Part shown: in pieces, positions 9,684-19,871 of the stretch | Position numbering within the stretch: position 1 is the first letter of the stretch | How the letters are laid out: each line of letters opens with the position of its first letter | Origin: Shewanella sp. TC10 | Lineage (GTDB): Bacteria; Pseudomonadota; Gammaproteobacteria; Enterobacterales; Shewanellaceae | Assembly: GCF_009663145.1 (NCBI RefSeq) | Contig: NZ_VKHR01000012.1 | Span: forward strand, 1-64,000 | DNA length: 64,000 bases | Direction: 5' to 3' | The notes under the pieces: generated by a model | Seen by the model: only the letters and a program-made list of their open reading frames with translations | What the model was told of the DNA's origin: nothing | The model's database searches: none | Made by a program: the position numbers and the translations under genes

Positions 9684-10988
9684 TTAACCCCGCGTACTCT
9701 GTGGCTCAAAAACTTCAATGTAAGCATCTGTACGCATTTCATCTAACCAGTTTTGCAGTTCTTCGTTGAACTTACGACGATAGATTAACTGGTGAGCACG
9801 GTTACTATTAAACTGATCCGTTGCGTCAGTGGTACGTTTTTCTTCTAGCTGGGCAATGTGCCATCCGTGAGTAGTACGGAATGGTTCACTGATTTCATAA
9901 AGTTCTAGGCTGTTCAATGTTTGGGCAAACTCAGGAACATAAACAGAAGGTTCAGCCCAACCTAATTCACCACCTTTTGCCCCAGAACCTGGGTCTTCAG
10001 AATATTGGCGGGCAAGGTCTGCAAAGTCAGCTTCACCAGAACGAATTTGTGATAAGAAGCTTTCTAACATTGCTTTTGCTCTATCTTCTGAAAGAATTGG
10101 AGATGGCTTTAACAATATATGACGTGAGCGTACTTCTTTAATTTCTTGGGTTTGTAAACCACGAGCATCCATAATTTTAATGATATGAAAACCTGAACCA
10201 CTCTTAATAGGGCCAATCACATCGCCATTTTTGGCATCTGTGACAACTTCAGCAAATAACGTCGGCATTTCGTTAATGCTCATATAATCCCAAATACCAC
10301 CTTCTAGCGCTTTAGGACCAGATGATGAAGCAATGGCAGTACGACGGAAATCTTCACCGCTATTTAAACGTTCAAGCACGATGTTAGCGCGTTTGCTAGA
10401 AGCTTCTAGTTGCTCACTGGTAGGGTTGCTTGGTACTTCAATTAAAATATGACCGACTTGGAATTCAACATCCTTTAAGCCTTGCTCTTGGATCATTTTA
10501 ACTAGGTTATTGATCTCTTGAGGCGAAACTTGAATACGACGTTGAACTTGAATTCGTTGAATTTCACCAATGGTGATTTCTTCACGTAACTGTTCACGGT
10601 ATTGACCGAAACTCATACCTTCACTTTCAATTTGTTGCTGCATTTGGCTAACGGTGAGGCCTTGCTCTTTAGCAATATTTTCGATGGTCTGATCGAGTTG
10701 TAAATCACCAATAGATAAACCAATTCGCTCTGCCATTTGCAACTGTAAATGAGTTAGAATCAGACGTTCAATAACCTGAGTGCGAAGGGCATTATCAGAA
10801 GGTAAGCCTTGGCCTGCTTTTTCAGCATTGGCTTTTACTGAAGTGACCATATGGCTGATTTCGCTTTCTAGTATGATGCCCTCATTTATTTGTACGGCAA
10901 CGCTATCTAATGGTACGGGAGCGGCTATCGATACTTGGCTAACAGCCATAGTAAATAAAGCTAAAATCATTTTCTTACAGTGTTTCAT
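9684..10988 (-). CDS. surA: periplasmic chaperone and peptidyl-prolyl isomerase SurA
   Basis: Escorts unfolded outer-membrane proteins to the BAM complex. A signal peptide (MKHCKKMILALFTMAVSQ, cleavage near SIA-APV) precedes the N-terminal chaperone domain (VAVQINEGIILESEI), then two parvulin domains at about 180-275 (VGHILIEVP, FHIIKIMD) and 290-390 (RSRHILLKP, GGELGW). The ATG at 10988 has AAGGAT eight bases ahead and begins the signal peptide; an in-frame GTG at 11006 would add six residues. Length 434, near the usual 428. It lies downstream of lptD, a major SurA client. Confidence 0.95.
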   Translation of the reverse strand: MKHCKKMILALFTMAVSQVSIAAPVPLDSVAVQINEGIILESEISHMVTSVKANAEKAGQGLPSDNALRTQVIERLILTHLQLQMAERIGLSIGDLQLDQTIENIAKEQGLTVSQMQQQIESEGMSFGQYREQLREEITIGEIQRIQVQRRIQVSPQEINNLVKMIQEQGLKDVEFQVGHILIEVPSNPTSEQLEASSKRANIVLERLNSGEDFRRTAIASSSGPKALEGGIWDYMSINEMPTLFAEVVTDAKNGDVIGPIKSGSGFHIIKIMDARGLQTQEIKEVRSRHILLKPSPILSEDRAKAMLESFLSQIRSGEADFADLARQYSEDPGSGAKGGELGWAEPSVYVPEFAQTLNSLELYEISEPFRTTHGWHIAQLEEKRTTDATDQFNSNRAHQLIYRRKFNEELQNWLDEMRTDAYIEVFEPQSTRG

Positions 10989-11122
10989 CCACAGAATCCT
11001 TGGCACTTAAATTTTCTAATTATTATTGGCACTGTCGCCAAAATAGTGTTGTTAACGTTTAATAGGACTATTTGTTTTCCACTAGGTTCAGCAATCTATC
11101 ACAAATGATGCACAAATGATGG

Positions 11123-13423
11123 CTAATTGCTTAAGTAAAGTGGTTTACGATAGTTAAATAATCCTTCGTTTAGCATATCTTCAACACCGAGAGGGCCTGA
11201 ACCACCTAAACCTTTAATAATAAAGTTGAGGTATATACCACTCTCAAATTGCTCTCTAGCATCAATGCTTGGATTTAAATCGTCATCATAATTGGTTTTA
11301 ATACGGTAATGATAACTTAAACGCATTGCCCAGCAGCAAGATTCATATTGAACACCAGTGTAGGTTTCAATGCTACGAGATTCGTTAAGATCGTAATAAA
11401 AATTCCCAACAAAATACAAGTCATCACTGATTGGCCAAGATGTACGCATACCGACTTGAGAAATATCAACGCGGTCATTGGTATTGGTATTCAATAGATC
11501 TGGTACATATCGGTAACTGAACTGAAGTAATTTTTCGTTACTAGGTCGAAAATCTAAAGTCACTTCACTCTTTTTAGTGTCACCGTGTTCAGTATCAAAT
11601 TGAAGCGCACCACTGATAAACCAGTCTTCATATAAATTCGCATCAATTTCTGCAGCTAATACTGAAGTCGATGGCGCAGCTTCTATATTTTCATCTGTGT
11701 AGTTAATTTTGCTGTCTTGGAAAAAGATGATTTGACCAATACTGAATTTAAGTTTTTCGATGTTAGCATCATCAAACAATCGGGTTGTTACACCAAGGGT
11801 CATTTGATTTGCATCAGCAATTCTATCTAATCCTGAGTAACGTCTGTCCCTAAACAGTCCAAAGTAATCTTCTTGTAATTGAGCTGAGTCGTAAATACCA
11901 ATGCCGTCTTGATCTTCATAGCCTACATATAAATATTGAAATTGAGGCTCTAGAGTTTGCTTAAAATCAGCAACAAATAAATGAGTTTGACGTTCAAAGT
12001 TTACTTGACCATGCAATCTAACTTGAGGGATTGTACGATTTACAGAGTCTTCTAGTTCACTGCTCTCATCGATATTACTCTGCCAGTACTGAGTTTGCAG
12101 CAATTTTACTTCACTGGTCAGCGAGCCTGCTGGTCCCTGAATTGGCAGAGTGATGCTCGGCTCCATGTGCAATCGAGTTGCTGTCGAGTATTCATTTTCT
12201 TTATGTTGGAAGTTAGTGAGTTCAGAATTAAATTTAAAATCTAGCCCTTCCCAAAAATCATTAGTTTGGTAGTTGAAGTTAAGTTGTGGCATCACTTGAT
12301 AAGGTACTTCATCTTCACCAAGTACTTTAATGTCTTGGATTTTCATACCGAAGTCCCAATCTTTTTCAAAGTAATTAAGCTCACCAACTCTAGATAGTTG
12401 GTTGTCTGTTGAGCGATTGACATCAGAACTTAAATCATTGAAATAATTATTATCAGAAACGTCAGTAAAGTTAGCAAGCACACGCCAATTTTCATTTATC
12501 GAACCCTGATGACGCCAGTGATAAAGATAACGATCAGGGCTGTTATCTAATTTGTCGTCCTCAGCTAAGTACTCTAAGTTGAGTTGACCGTCTTGATCTT
12601 CACCTGCTAAATATCGAAATTCAGTTTTAGAGTAAAAACCACGTGCTGACATGTAAGTAGGCGTAAAAGTTAAATCGTATTCTGGGGCAATATTCCAGTA
12701 ATAGGGTGTGCTGACTTCAACGCCATTGGTGGTACTAGTACTAAAGGAAGGGAATAAGAAACCTGATTTACGTTTATCAGATACGGGTATTGTCATGTAA
12801 GGCACATACATCACTGGAACGCCGGCAATTCGAATTTTAGCTTCCCAAATTTCTCCCCATTCTTCTGTGCTATCAATCTTGATTTCTTTCGCTTCTAACA
12901 GCCATGAATTATCACCAACAGGACAAGTGGTAAAATTGGTATTCTTTAATTCAAGGTTATTTTGTTCAGTGACTTTAAGTTGTTCGGCATCACCATGGAT
13001 TTGCTGGCCGTGTAACCAATACTGAGCACCATTTAAGGTTGCGCTGTTAGAAAGCATCTGCGCATTGAGAGAATCTGCCGTAACGGTAAATAGCTCATCG
13101 GAAAAAATTAGGTTGCCATTAGCATCGAGTTGTTCATTTTTTTGGTCCAAAATAGCTTCGTCAGCACTAATGTGACGTGTGCCTTGGCTAAAATTTACGT
13201 TACCAGAGAAATGCGCTTTATCTCCCATAGCAGCTTCAGAACGATCTGAAATGATCACAATATCTTCTGCTGACAAATTGGGGACTTGTTGACGTTCGTC
13301 AATAGAACTAGAAACCGGAGGGTTAATTACACAATGAAGCTCAACCGCTTCTGTGTCAGAGGGTTCTTGTGCCGAGACTAGGTTAGGTAACAGGCTCAAT
13401 GCCAGAAAGTAGCGGATCTGCAT
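11123..13423 (-). CDS. lptD: LPS-assembly protein LptD
   Basis: Outer-membrane beta-barrel that inserts lipopolysaccharide into the outer leaflet with LptE. The 766-residue protein has a signal peptide (cleavage near SAQ), an N-terminal OstA/jellyroll domain (about 50-190, with GDKAHFSGNV and ISADEAILD), then the 26-strand barrel. Cysteines at position 31, in NFTTCPVG and in the adjacent pair YESCCW near the C-terminus match the four disulfide cysteines of E. coli LptD. No strong Shine-Dalgarno is visible before the ATG. It heads the surA-pdxA-rsmA series and is divergent from amgK. Confidence 0.95.
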   Translation of the reverse strand: MQIRYFLALSLLPNLVSAQEPSDTEAVELHCVINPPVSSSIDERQQVPNLSAEDIVIISDRSEAAMGDKAHFSGNVNFSQGTRHISADEAILDQKNEQLDANGNLIFSDELFTVTADSLNAQMLSNSATLNGAQYWLHGQQIHGDAEQLKVTEQNNLELKNTNFTTCPVGDNSWLLEAKEIKIDSTEEWGEIWEAKIRIAGVPVMYVPYMTIPVSDKRKSGFLFPSFSTSTTNGVEVSTPYYWNIAPEYDLTFTPTYMSARGFYSKTEFRYLAGEDQDGQLNLEYLAEDDKLDNSPDRYLYHWRHQGSINENWRVLANFTDVSDNNYFNDLSSDVNRSTDNQLSRVGELNYFEKDWDFGMKIQDIKVLGEDEVPYQVMPQLNFNYQTNDFWEGLDFKFNSELTNFQHKENEYSTATRLHMEPSITLPIQGPAGSLTSEVKLLQTQYWQSNIDESSELEDSVNRTIPQVRLHGQVNFERQTHLFVADFKQTLEPQFQYLYVGYEDQDGIGIYDSAQLQEDYFGLFRDRRYSGLDRIADANQMTLGVTTRLFDDANIEKLKFSIGQIIFFQDSKINYTDENIEAAPSTSVLAAEIDANLYEDWFISGALQFDTEHGDTKKSEVTLDFRPSNEKLLQFSYRYVPDLLNTNTNDRVDISQVGMRTSWPISDDLYFVGNFYYDLNESRSIETYTGVQYESCCWAMRLSYHYRIKTNYDDDLNPSIDAREQFESGIYLNFIIKGLGGSGPLGVEDMLNEGLFNYRKPLYLSN

Positions 13424-13556
13424 TTTAATTAATGATTATGAATTCTTAGTCTAGACAAAATGAAACGAAAAAAAGCCGCAGCTAACAATTTATCTTTAGC
13501 TGTTTCCAAGTGTTATGTGGCTATAATAAAGCAATTTTCCAATAAGAGCCATTGAG

Positions 13557-14561
13557 ATGAGTTTATCTGATACAAGATTTATTTTATTAACGAACTGGTT
13601 AAGTCAATATTTCAAGACAGAGGTGTCTGTAGAACTGATATGCGGTGATGCCAGTTTTCGTCGTTACTTTCGAGTTCAACATTTAGCAAACTCTTATATA
13701 GTCTCTGATTCACCTATTGAGCTGGTTCCTATTTTGCCGTTCGTTCAAATGGCCAATGTCTATAAAAAAGCGGGCTTGATAGTGCCTGAAATAATTGCTC
13801 AAGATGATAAAAATGGTTTTGTTTTACAGTCAGATTTAGGTGATAAGCAGCTTATAAATCAATTAAATGAACAAACCGTTACTCGGCTTTATCAAAATGC
13901 GTTGGCATTGTTGCCTCAAGTTGCCTCAGTAACTGAAACTGAAAGTGGTCCGCTTCCTACATATGACAAAGTATTTGTGGAGCGAGAACTTGATATTTTC
14001 GTTGAATGGCTGCTGATTAAGCATTTAGGTTTAGTGTTATCTGAGCAAGATAAATCGATAATTGAAAATGCATTTTCTGAATTGACATTATCAGCGCTTG
14101 AACAGCCTAAAGTTGGCATGCATCGAGATTTCCATAGCCGAAATATTTTAGTGGTTGATAACACATTAGCTTTAATCGATTTTCAAGATGCTGTCATCGG
14201 CCCTGTGACTTATGATGCTGTTTCATTACTGAGAGACTGTTATATAAAATGGCCTGTAGAGATTATTGATAAGCTAAAGCTTGAACACTTTAGCTTATGC
14301 CAAAATAAAAAATTGATTAGTGAAAGTGTCACATTTGAGCAGTATCAGACTTGGTTTGACTTGATGGGGTTACAGCGACATGTAAAAGCGGCAGGTATAT
14401 TTGCCAGACTAAATCATCGCGATGGTAAATCAGGTTACCTTAAAGATATTCCACTCACATTGTCTTATATCGTTGAAATTGCAGCCTTGTACCCCAAGTT
14501 AGCGCCATTTAGTCAATGGGTTGAACAGCATGTTTTGACTAGAATCAGTGATAAGGGGTAA
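13557..14561 (+). CDS. amgK: N-acetylmuramate/N-acetylglucosamine anomeric kinase
   Basis: Aminoglycoside-phosphotransferase-fold sugar kinase. In Pseudomonas AmgK phosphorylates MurNAc at the anomeric position for peptidoglycan recycling, bypassing de novo UDP-MurNAc synthesis. The 334-residue protein shows the kinase loop HRDFHSRN near residue 189 and DFQDAVIGP near 208 (metal-binding Asp). The N-terminal GDASFRRYFR strand is typical. murU follows after three bases, the same pair as in Pseudomonas downstream of a divergent lptD, which supports the assignment. A TATAAT at 13522-13527 suits a promoter 30 bases before the ATG. Confidence 0.87.
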   Translation: MSLSDTRFILLTNWLSQYFKTEVSVELICGDASFRRYFRVQHLANSYIVSDSPIELVPILPFVQMANVYKKAGLIVPEIIAQDDKNGFVLQSDLGDKQLINQLNEQTVTRLYQNALALLPQVASVTETESGPLPTYDKVFVERELDIFVEWLLIKHLGLVLSEQDKSIIENAFSELTLSALEQPKVGMHRDFHSRNILVVDNTLALIDFQDAVIGPVTYDAVSLLRDCYIKWPVEIIDKLKLEHFSLCQNKKLISESVTFEQYQTWFDLMGLQRHVKAAGIFARLNHRDGKSGYLKDIPLTLSYIVEIAALYPKLAPFSQWVEQHVLTRISDKG

Positions 14562-14564
14562 ACG

Positions 14565-15245
14565 ATGAAAGCAATGATTTTGGCCGCTGGCCGCGGTGAA
14601 CGCTTAAGACCCCTAACGGATTCGTTACCTAAACCATTGGTTAAAGCTGCTGGGAAAGCATTAATTGCCTACCACTTAGAAAAACTGGCAGCTGCAGGCT
14701 TTAAAGAGGTTGTAATTAACCATGCTTGGTTAGGTCATAAATTAGCTGAATTATTAGGCGATGGCAGTGAATGGGGATTAAGCATTCAATATAGTGCTGA
14801 AGATACGGCATTAGAAACTGCAGGCGGAATAAAACACGCTTTACCTCTGCTCGGGACTGAGCCTTTTCTGGTTATTAATGGCGATATTTATATCGATGAA
14901 TTACCTGATTTAGAGCATGCTAAAACGATTATGCAAAATAATTTAGAATTAGATGCTTTTTTATGGTTAGTTGATAATCCACAGCACAACCCACACGGGG
15001 ATTTTGCTATTATTGATAATCAATTAGCTGAATCTACTGAAAATAAGCTGACTTATTCAGGAATGGGAATTTATCATCCGAAAATGTTTGCTGATTTAGC
15101 ATCGGGTAAAAGTGCCCTAGGGCCGATATTAAGACAGAAGATATCGCAACATAAAATAGCGGGAAGTCATAGCACATCGTATTGGTGCGACGTCGGCACT
15201 GTCGAGCGATTAGAGCAATTGACACATTATATTGAAAGCCTTTAG
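14565..15245 (+). CDS. murU: N-acetylmuramate alpha-1-phosphate uridylyltransferase
   Basis: Nucleotidyltransferase that turns MurNAc-1-phosphate (product of AmgK) into UDP-MurNAc in the recycling route. The 226-residue Rossmann-like domain starts MKAMILAAGRGERLRP, the UTP-binding signature, then LPKPLV, ETAGGIKHAL, and the metal-binding NGDIYID. It lacks the long C-terminal hexapeptide domain of GlmU-type enzymes, as expected for MurU. A homologous sugar-phosphate transferase remains possible, but pairing with amgK argues for MurU. Confidence 0.88.
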   Translation: MKAMILAAGRGERLRPLTDSLPKPLVKAAGKALIAYHLEKLAAAGFKEVVINHAWLGHKLAELLGDGSEWGLSIQYSAEDTALETAGGIKHALPLLGTEPFLVINGDIYIDELPDLEHAKTIMQNNLELDAFLWLVDNPQHNPHGDFAIIDNQLAESTENKLTYSGMGIYHPKMFADLASGKSALGPILRQKISQHKIAGSHSTSYWCDVGTVERLEQLTHYIESL

Positions 15246-15397
15246 TGGTTTATGAATGAGCTTTTAGTTGGTCATTTAAATTCGGTTACTAAAAAGTTTT
15301 AGCGGCTGATTAAAAGCCTTTAGCAAGTTATTGAAAATCATTAATTCATTTAACCGGTACACTTTACTTGTGCTGGTGTTATTTAGCGGGAAGTTTG

Positions 15398-16174
15398 ATG
15401 CGTATTTGGGGTAAGTTTTTTGGAGCTATCATTGGCTTTATGTTTGGCAGGTTTTTTGGTGCCCTTATTGGTTTATGGCTAGGTCATTTATTTGATAAGC
15501 GTGCAGGCTTTGCTGACATGCTGCGCAAAGGTCAAGCAAGACAAGCGCAGTTTTTCAATACCACATTTACAGTAATGGGGCATGTGGCAAAAGCATCTGG
15601 GCATGTAACTGATGTGGATATTCGCATCGCTTCGATGTTAATGGATCAAATGAAATTAACTGGCGATGCTAGACGAGATGCCCAAGCGGCATTCAGAAAA
15701 GGTCGCGATGCTGATTTTGACTTGGTGCAGACACTTCGTGAATTTCGGGCGATGACTCAAGGCCGCAATGAAATTCTGCAGATGTTTTTAGAGATTCAAA
15801 TCCAAACAGCCTTGTCAGACGGTGAGTTACACAGTAAAGAAAAACAAATTTTATCTACTGTTGCCAAAGAGTTAGGCTTGGGGCAAGCTCATTTAGATGC
15901 GTTACTGAGCCGCTGGCAAGCTGAGTTTCACCATCATCAGTCGGGACAAGGCAATACAATGCAACTTGATGACGCCTACTCCTTGTTAGGCAAGGAAGAG
16001 TCTTCAAGCGATCAAGAGATTAAACGGGCTTACCGTAAATTGATGAATGAACATCATCCAGATAAATTAGTTGCCAAAGGACTGCCAGAAGAAATGATGG
16101 AGCTTGCCAAAGCAAAAGCTCAAGATATTCAATCTGCTTATGAAACTGTAAAAACATCCAGAGGGATGCGCTAA
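15398..16174 (+). CDS. djlA: membrane-anchored J-domain co-chaperone DjlA
   Basis: Type III DnaJ homologue that stimulates DnaK at the inner membrane. The N-terminus is one transmembrane segment rich in Gly and Phe (FGAIIGFMFGRFFGALIG), with the small-residue motifs required for dimerisation in E. coli DjlA. A TerB-like helical domain follows (about 60-170) and a C-terminal J domain with HHPDK near residue 220 and the KRAYRKLM helix. The start is placed at the ATG 15398, ten codons inside the open frame, because the family begins MRIWGKF and GCGGGA precedes it. Length 258. Confidence 0.94.
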   Translation: MRIWGKFFGAIIGFMFGRFFGALIGLWLGHLFDKRAGFADMLRKGQARQAQFFNTTFTVMGHVAKASGHVTDVDIRIASMLMDQMKLTGDARRDAQAAFRKGRDADFDLVQTLREFRAMTQGRNEILQMFLEIQIQTALSDGELHSKEKQILSTVAKELGLGQAHLDALLSRWQAEFHHHQSGQGNTMQLDDAYSLLGKEESSSDQEIKRAYRKLMNEHHPDKLVAKGLPEEMMELAKAKAQDIQSAYETVKTSRGMR

Positions 16175-16259
16175 AAGAGCTTATAACTAAAAAGAATCGC
16201 TCGGGTAGACATATTCGAGCAATTTCAATGATGCTTGATTGTTGTATATGGAGTTACAC

Positions 16260-16883
16260 ATGAGAATAACCGTTATTGCTAGTTTTGTTTCTATTGCTTG
16301 TACCGCCGCTATGACGCTTCCTGCCAAAGCTGAAATTTATGTATCGCCTTTCGGCGGTTATAGTTTTGGTAGTAGTGAGTTTGATATTTCTGACCCTAAT
16401 ACCAATGACACTGGCAAATTAAAGATTACTGAATCTGAGCATTATGGGGTTATGATTGGTACCACCACCAAAGATCCTGGCAACATTTACTTTTTATATA
16501 GCACTCAGGCAACAGATGTCAGAAATGGCGCATTTACAGATGAAGTCTTTAATGAGCTAGATGTTGATTATTTCCATTTAGGCGGCAGTTTATATTTCCC
16601 TAATGGCAAGTTTAAGCCTTATGTAACGGTCAGCGCGGGCGCGACGCATATGCGTCCTAGTGGTAACTTTTCTTCAGAAACACGTTTTTCAATGGGGTTT
16701 GGCGGTGGCGCCGCATTCGAGATTACCCCTCAGGTTGCATTATTTGCTGATGTAAGGGGTTATGCGACATTCGTAAATTCAGATAACACATTCTTTTGCG
16801 GCCCCGATGAATGTTTATGGCATATATCGGCAGATGTTATGTGGCAAGGACAAGCCAATGTCGGTTTAGAGGTTAAATTTTAA
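16260..16883 (+). CDS. small outer-membrane beta-barrel protein
   Basis: A 207-residue secreted protein with signal peptide (cleavage near PAKA-EIY) and alternating-hydrophobicity strands: YVSPFGGYSFGS, YGVMIGTTT, YFHLGGSLYFP, FSMGFGGGAAFEI, VALFADVRGYATF. The C-terminal residue is Phe (VGLEVKF), the BAM recognition signal. It fits an eight-stranded OmpA-like or OmpW-like barrel. The ATG at 16260 has GGAG six bases ahead. The specific function is not recognisable. Confidence 0.75.
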   Translation: MRITVIASFVSIACTAAMTLPAKAEIYVSPFGGYSFGSSEFDISDPNTNDTGKLKITESEHYGVMIGTTTKDPGNIYFLYSTQATDVRNGAFTDEVFNELDVDYFHLGGSLYFPNGKFKPYVTVSAGATHMRPSGNFSSETRFSMGFGGGAAFEITPQVALFADVRGYATFVNSDNTFFCGPDECLWHISADVMWQGQANVGLEVKF

Positions 16884-16897
16884 ATAGGTCTTTGCGA

Positions 16898-17848
16898 ATG
16901 AAAATTGTGATACTTGATGGCTATACATTAAACCCTGGGGATCTTAGCTGGTCAGAATTGTCAGCATTAGGTGATGTAGAGGCTTTTGAGCACAGTACAG
17001 TCGATCAAATTATTCCTCGCTGCCATCAAGCCGATATTGTATTGACTAATAAAGCTGTTATCACTGAAGCCATTCTTCAACAATGTAGCAAGCTTAAATA
17101 CATTGGTGTGACAGCAACAGGCACCAATGTTGTCGATATGAAGGCCGCGAGTGCTCGTAATATCGTCGTCACCAATGTTCCTGCATACGGCCCTGATGCG
17201 GTAGCTCAAATGGTTTTTGCATTAATTTTGCAGCACAGCCAGCAAGTCACTTTACATGACTCTGCCGTTAAACAAGGTCAATGGACACAGTCTCGGGACT
17301 TTTGTTTTACTTTATCACCGTTAATGTCGCTCAAAGGAAAAACAATCGGGATTGTCGGCTTTGGTGACATTGGCCAACAAGTGGCTAATTTAGCATTAGC
17401 ATTTAATATGAAGGTGATAATTACTAGTGGTCGTGAGAAGACTGGCTTAGCTGATAATATCAGTTGGCAACCTTTGAATAGCTTACTTGCTCAAGCAGAT
17501 ATTATCTCATTACATTGCCCACTTAATGAGGCGACAGATAAGATGATTAATGCGGATAGTTTATCGCTATTAAAAAAAGGTGCTTTGTTGGTGAATACTG
17601 CGCGGGGAGGATTAATTGATGAGGAGGCATTGGCTAAAGCATTATCTCAGCAACAATTATTCGCCGCAGTTGATGTGCTTTCTACCGAGCCACCAGAAAA
17701 AGATAATCCTTTATTATCAGCCGATAATATTATTATTACTCCACATATAGCGTGGGCAACAATTGAAGCCAGACAAAACCTATTGAACATTGCAGTGAAT
17801 AATGTGAAGCAGTTTTTGAATGGCTCACCGATTAATACAGTGAACTAG
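16898..17848 (+). CDS. D-2-hydroxyacid dehydrogenase, glycerate dehydrogenase-like
   Basis: NAD(P)-dependent reductase of 2-keto acids, closest in appearance to hydroxypyruvate/glyoxylate reductases (HprA type). The 316 residues include the dinucleotide-binding GIVGFGDIGQQVA near 145, the catalytic Arg in NTARGGLID, the Glu in STEPPEKDNPL, and the active-site His in TPHIAWAT. The N-terminal GVTATGTNVVD block is typical of the family. An in-frame TTG at 16892 would add two residues; the ATG at 16898 is preferred. The terminator at 17872 ends the transcript. Substrate inferred from similarity only. Confidence 0.83.
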   Translation: MKIVILDGYTLNPGDLSWSELSALGDVEAFEHSTVDQIIPRCHQADIVLTNKAVITEAILQQCSKLKYIGVTATGTNVVDMKAASARNIVVTNVPAYGPDAVAQMVFALILQHSQQVTLHDSAVKQGQWTQSRDFCFTLSPLMSLKGKTIGIVGFGDIGQQVANLALAFNMKVIITSGREKTGLADNISWQPLNSLLAQADIISLHCPLNEATDKMINADSLSLLKKGALLVNTARGGLIDEEALAKALSQQQLFAAVDVLSTEPPEKDNPLLSADNIIITPHIAWATIEARQNLLNIAVNNVKQFLNGSPINTVN

Positions 17849-17871
17849 CATGTCTCAAATAATGCTCAAGT

Positions 17872-17903
17872 AAAAAGCCTAACACTCACATGTTAGGCTT
17901 TTT
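17872..17903. terminator. bidirectional terminator between the dehydrogenase gene and purT
   Basis: A 13-bp perfect stem (AAAAAGCCTAACA / TGTTAGGCTTTTT) around a six-base loop gives T runs on both strands. It lies between the convergent 3' ends. Confidence 0.92.
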
Positions 17904-17940
17904 CGTTTTACGAGTAAGGTGCTCAGCATTTTACTGCGAA

Positions 17941-19137
17941 TTAAAAAACGACCTTTACTTCAGCTGCAGAACGTTTGGCTTTAGCGATTGAAGATTCAAT
18001 ATCTTTATCTCTAGCTAGTGCGACACCTAATCTTCTGCGGCCATCGATATCAGGTTTACCAAACAACTTAACTTGAGTGTCGGTCTCTTTCAAGGCATTA
18101 GCTACGCCTTGGTAGCGAATGTTTGATGATTGACCTTCAGCAAGAATAACCGCAGATGCACTTGCGCTATGCTGCTTAATATCAGTAATTGGTAGACCCA
18201 AGATGGCTCGAACGTGCAAAGCAAATTCAGAGGTATCTTGGCTAATTAAAGTGACTAATCCAGTATCATGGGGACGCGGTGAAACTTCTGAGAAGTAGAC
18301 TTCATCGCCTTTAATGAATAGCTCGACGCCAAATAATCCAAATCCGCCTAAGGCCTTAACAACCGATTGACCAATCTCTTGAGATTTTGCCAGTGCTATT
18401 GCTGACATAGCTTGTGGTTGCCAAGATTCACGATAGTCCCCGTCTTCTTGTCTATGACCGATAGGAGCACAATAATGAATACCATTAATCGCACTAATTG
18501 TTAGCAAGGTGATTTCATAATCAAAATCAATAAAACCCTCTACAATCACTCGTCCACCGCCAGCTCTTCCGCCTTCTTGTGCATATTGCCAAGCTTGCTC
18601 TATTTGCTGTTCCGTCTTGATAACACTTTGGCCTTTGCCTGATGAACTCATGACAGGCTTAACTACGCAAGGTAGACCAATTTGTACGATTGCTGCTTTA
18701 AATTCAGCAAGAGTATCGCAAAAGAAATAAGGTGAAGTGGGGATTGATAATGTCTCAGCTGCAAGACGTCTAATGCCTTCTCTGTCCATGGTCAACTGAG
18801 TTGCTTTGGCCGTTGGGATAATGTTAACCCCACGGGCTTCCATTTCAACTAAGGTCTGAGTGGCAATAGCTTCAATCTCTGGGATAACTAAGTGTGGCTT
18901 CTCTAGTTCGATAACATTTTTTAAAGCGACTTCATCAAGCATGTTGACCACATGAAATCGATGAGCAACTTGCATTGCTGGCGCATTAGGGTAGCGGTCT
19001 ACTCCAATGACTTCGATTCCAAATCGTTGCAGTTCAATGGCAACTTCTTTGCCAAGTTCACCACAACCTAACAGCATTGCTTTAATTGAGCCTTCAGTGC
19101 CTGCTGTACCAAAATCAAATGGGGTCTTCGCGTTCAT
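17941..19137 (-). CDS. purT: formate-dependent phosphoribosylglycinamide formyltransferase
   Basis: ATP-grasp enzyme making formyl-GAR from GAR, formate and ATP in purine synthesis, an alternative to PurN. The 398-residue protein matches E. coli PurT throughout: [50 protein letters not shown] (ATP loop), [25 protein letters not shown] and [17 protein letters not shown] precedes the ATG. It is a single gene, divergent from yiaW. Confidence 0.97.
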   Translation of the reverse strand: MNAKTPFDFGTAGTEGSIKAMLLGCGELGKEVAIELQRFGIEVIGVDRYPNAPAMQVAHRFHVVNMLDEVALKNVIELEKPHLVIPEIEAIATQTLVEMEARGVNIIPTAKATQLTMDREGIRRLAAETLSIPTSPYFFCDTLAEFKAAIVQIGLPCVVKPVMSSSGKGQSVIKTEQQIEQAWQYAQEGGRAGGGRVIVEGFIDFDYEITLLTISAINGIHYCAPIGHRQEDGDYRESWQPQAMSAIALAKSQEIGQSVVKALGGFGLFGVELFIKGDEVYFSEVSPRPHDTGLVTLISQDTSEFALHVRAILGLPITDIKQHSASASAVILAEGQSSNIRYQGVANALKETDTQVKLFGKPDIDGRRRLGVALARDKDIESSIAKAKRSAAEVKVVF

Positions 19138-19455
19138 TGTTTTACCTTCTAGGAAGCTTCGTAGGGTTATTGCATCAGGATTTTATCTTGTATTCGAACT
19201 TGATTGATTAGCAAAGCCTATAAATGTGTAAAAGATCACGAGAAAAGAGTTATTTTTTTAGCGAATAAACAGTGTTTTACAGATATTTATTGATACTCTT
19301 GTGTTATGTTTAGGTTGTGTTTGTGTTGCGCTTTATGTTGTGCGAGTTGGTGAATTACCGATTTATGAAACTTTGATTTTGGGCTAAACAGTTTAAGGTT
19401 TAGCGTTTATTAACCTTGGTTACTTTTCTTGTTGGTGAGTTGATAGGAGAGTTAT
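19138..19455. other. divergent regulatory region between purT and yiaW
   Basis: A 318-base AT-rich gap carrying the promoters of two divergent genes. No clear PurR operator, RNA gene or coding frame was recognised. Confidence 0.5.
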
Positions 19456-19869
19456 ATGTTTTTGGATTATTTTGCGTTAGGGCTACTTTTTTTTGTTGCT
19501 CTAGTGATTTTTTACGGTGTGATTGCAATTCATGATATTCCCTATGAAATTGCTAAGAAGCGAAACCACCCTCAACAAGATGCGTTGCATATTGCGGGTT
19601 GGGTGAGCTTATTTACTATGCATGCCATATGGCCATTTCTATGGATTTGGGCGACCTTGTATCGCGAAGACCGAGGATGGGGTTTCAGTAATGGCAAGAA
19701 GCGTGAATTAATCCTTGAAGGAGAAGTGCGTGAACTGATGGAGAAGGTTGAGAATTTAAATCAACGACTTGCATCTATTGAAACGCCTGAGTCTTCAACT
19801 GCTGCTCCTGAATCACAGGCTAAGGCAGAACCAAGCCAAAAACCACAACAACCAGAACAAGGGGTGTAA
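19456..19869 (+). CDS. yiaW: YiaW-family inner-membrane protein (DUF3302)
   Basis: Small membrane protein that accompanies a YiaV-type membrane-fusion protein. The N-terminal 90 residues resemble E. coli YiaW: MFLDYFALG, HDIPYEIAKKRNHP, AGWVSLFTMHAIWPFLWIWA and LYREDRGWG, with two transmembrane segments. The C-terminal 45 residues form a coiled coil (VRELMEKVENLNQRLASIE) and a Gln/Pro-rich tail. A GGAGAG Shine-Dalgarno lies ahead. It is separated from yiaV by two bases. Confidence 0.9.
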   Translation: MFLDYFALGLLFFVALVIFYGVIAIHDIPYEIAKKRNHPQQDALHIAGWVSLFTMHAIWPFLWIWATLYREDRGWGFSNGKKRELILEGEVRELMEKVENLNQRLASIETPESSTAAPESQAKAEPSQKPQQPEQGV

Positions 19870-19871
19870 TT

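Noticed and set aside
13424-13556. Sigma-E promoter for lptD
   Set aside because: No GAACTT/TCTGA-like pair at proper spacing was found on the minus strand upstream of lptD.
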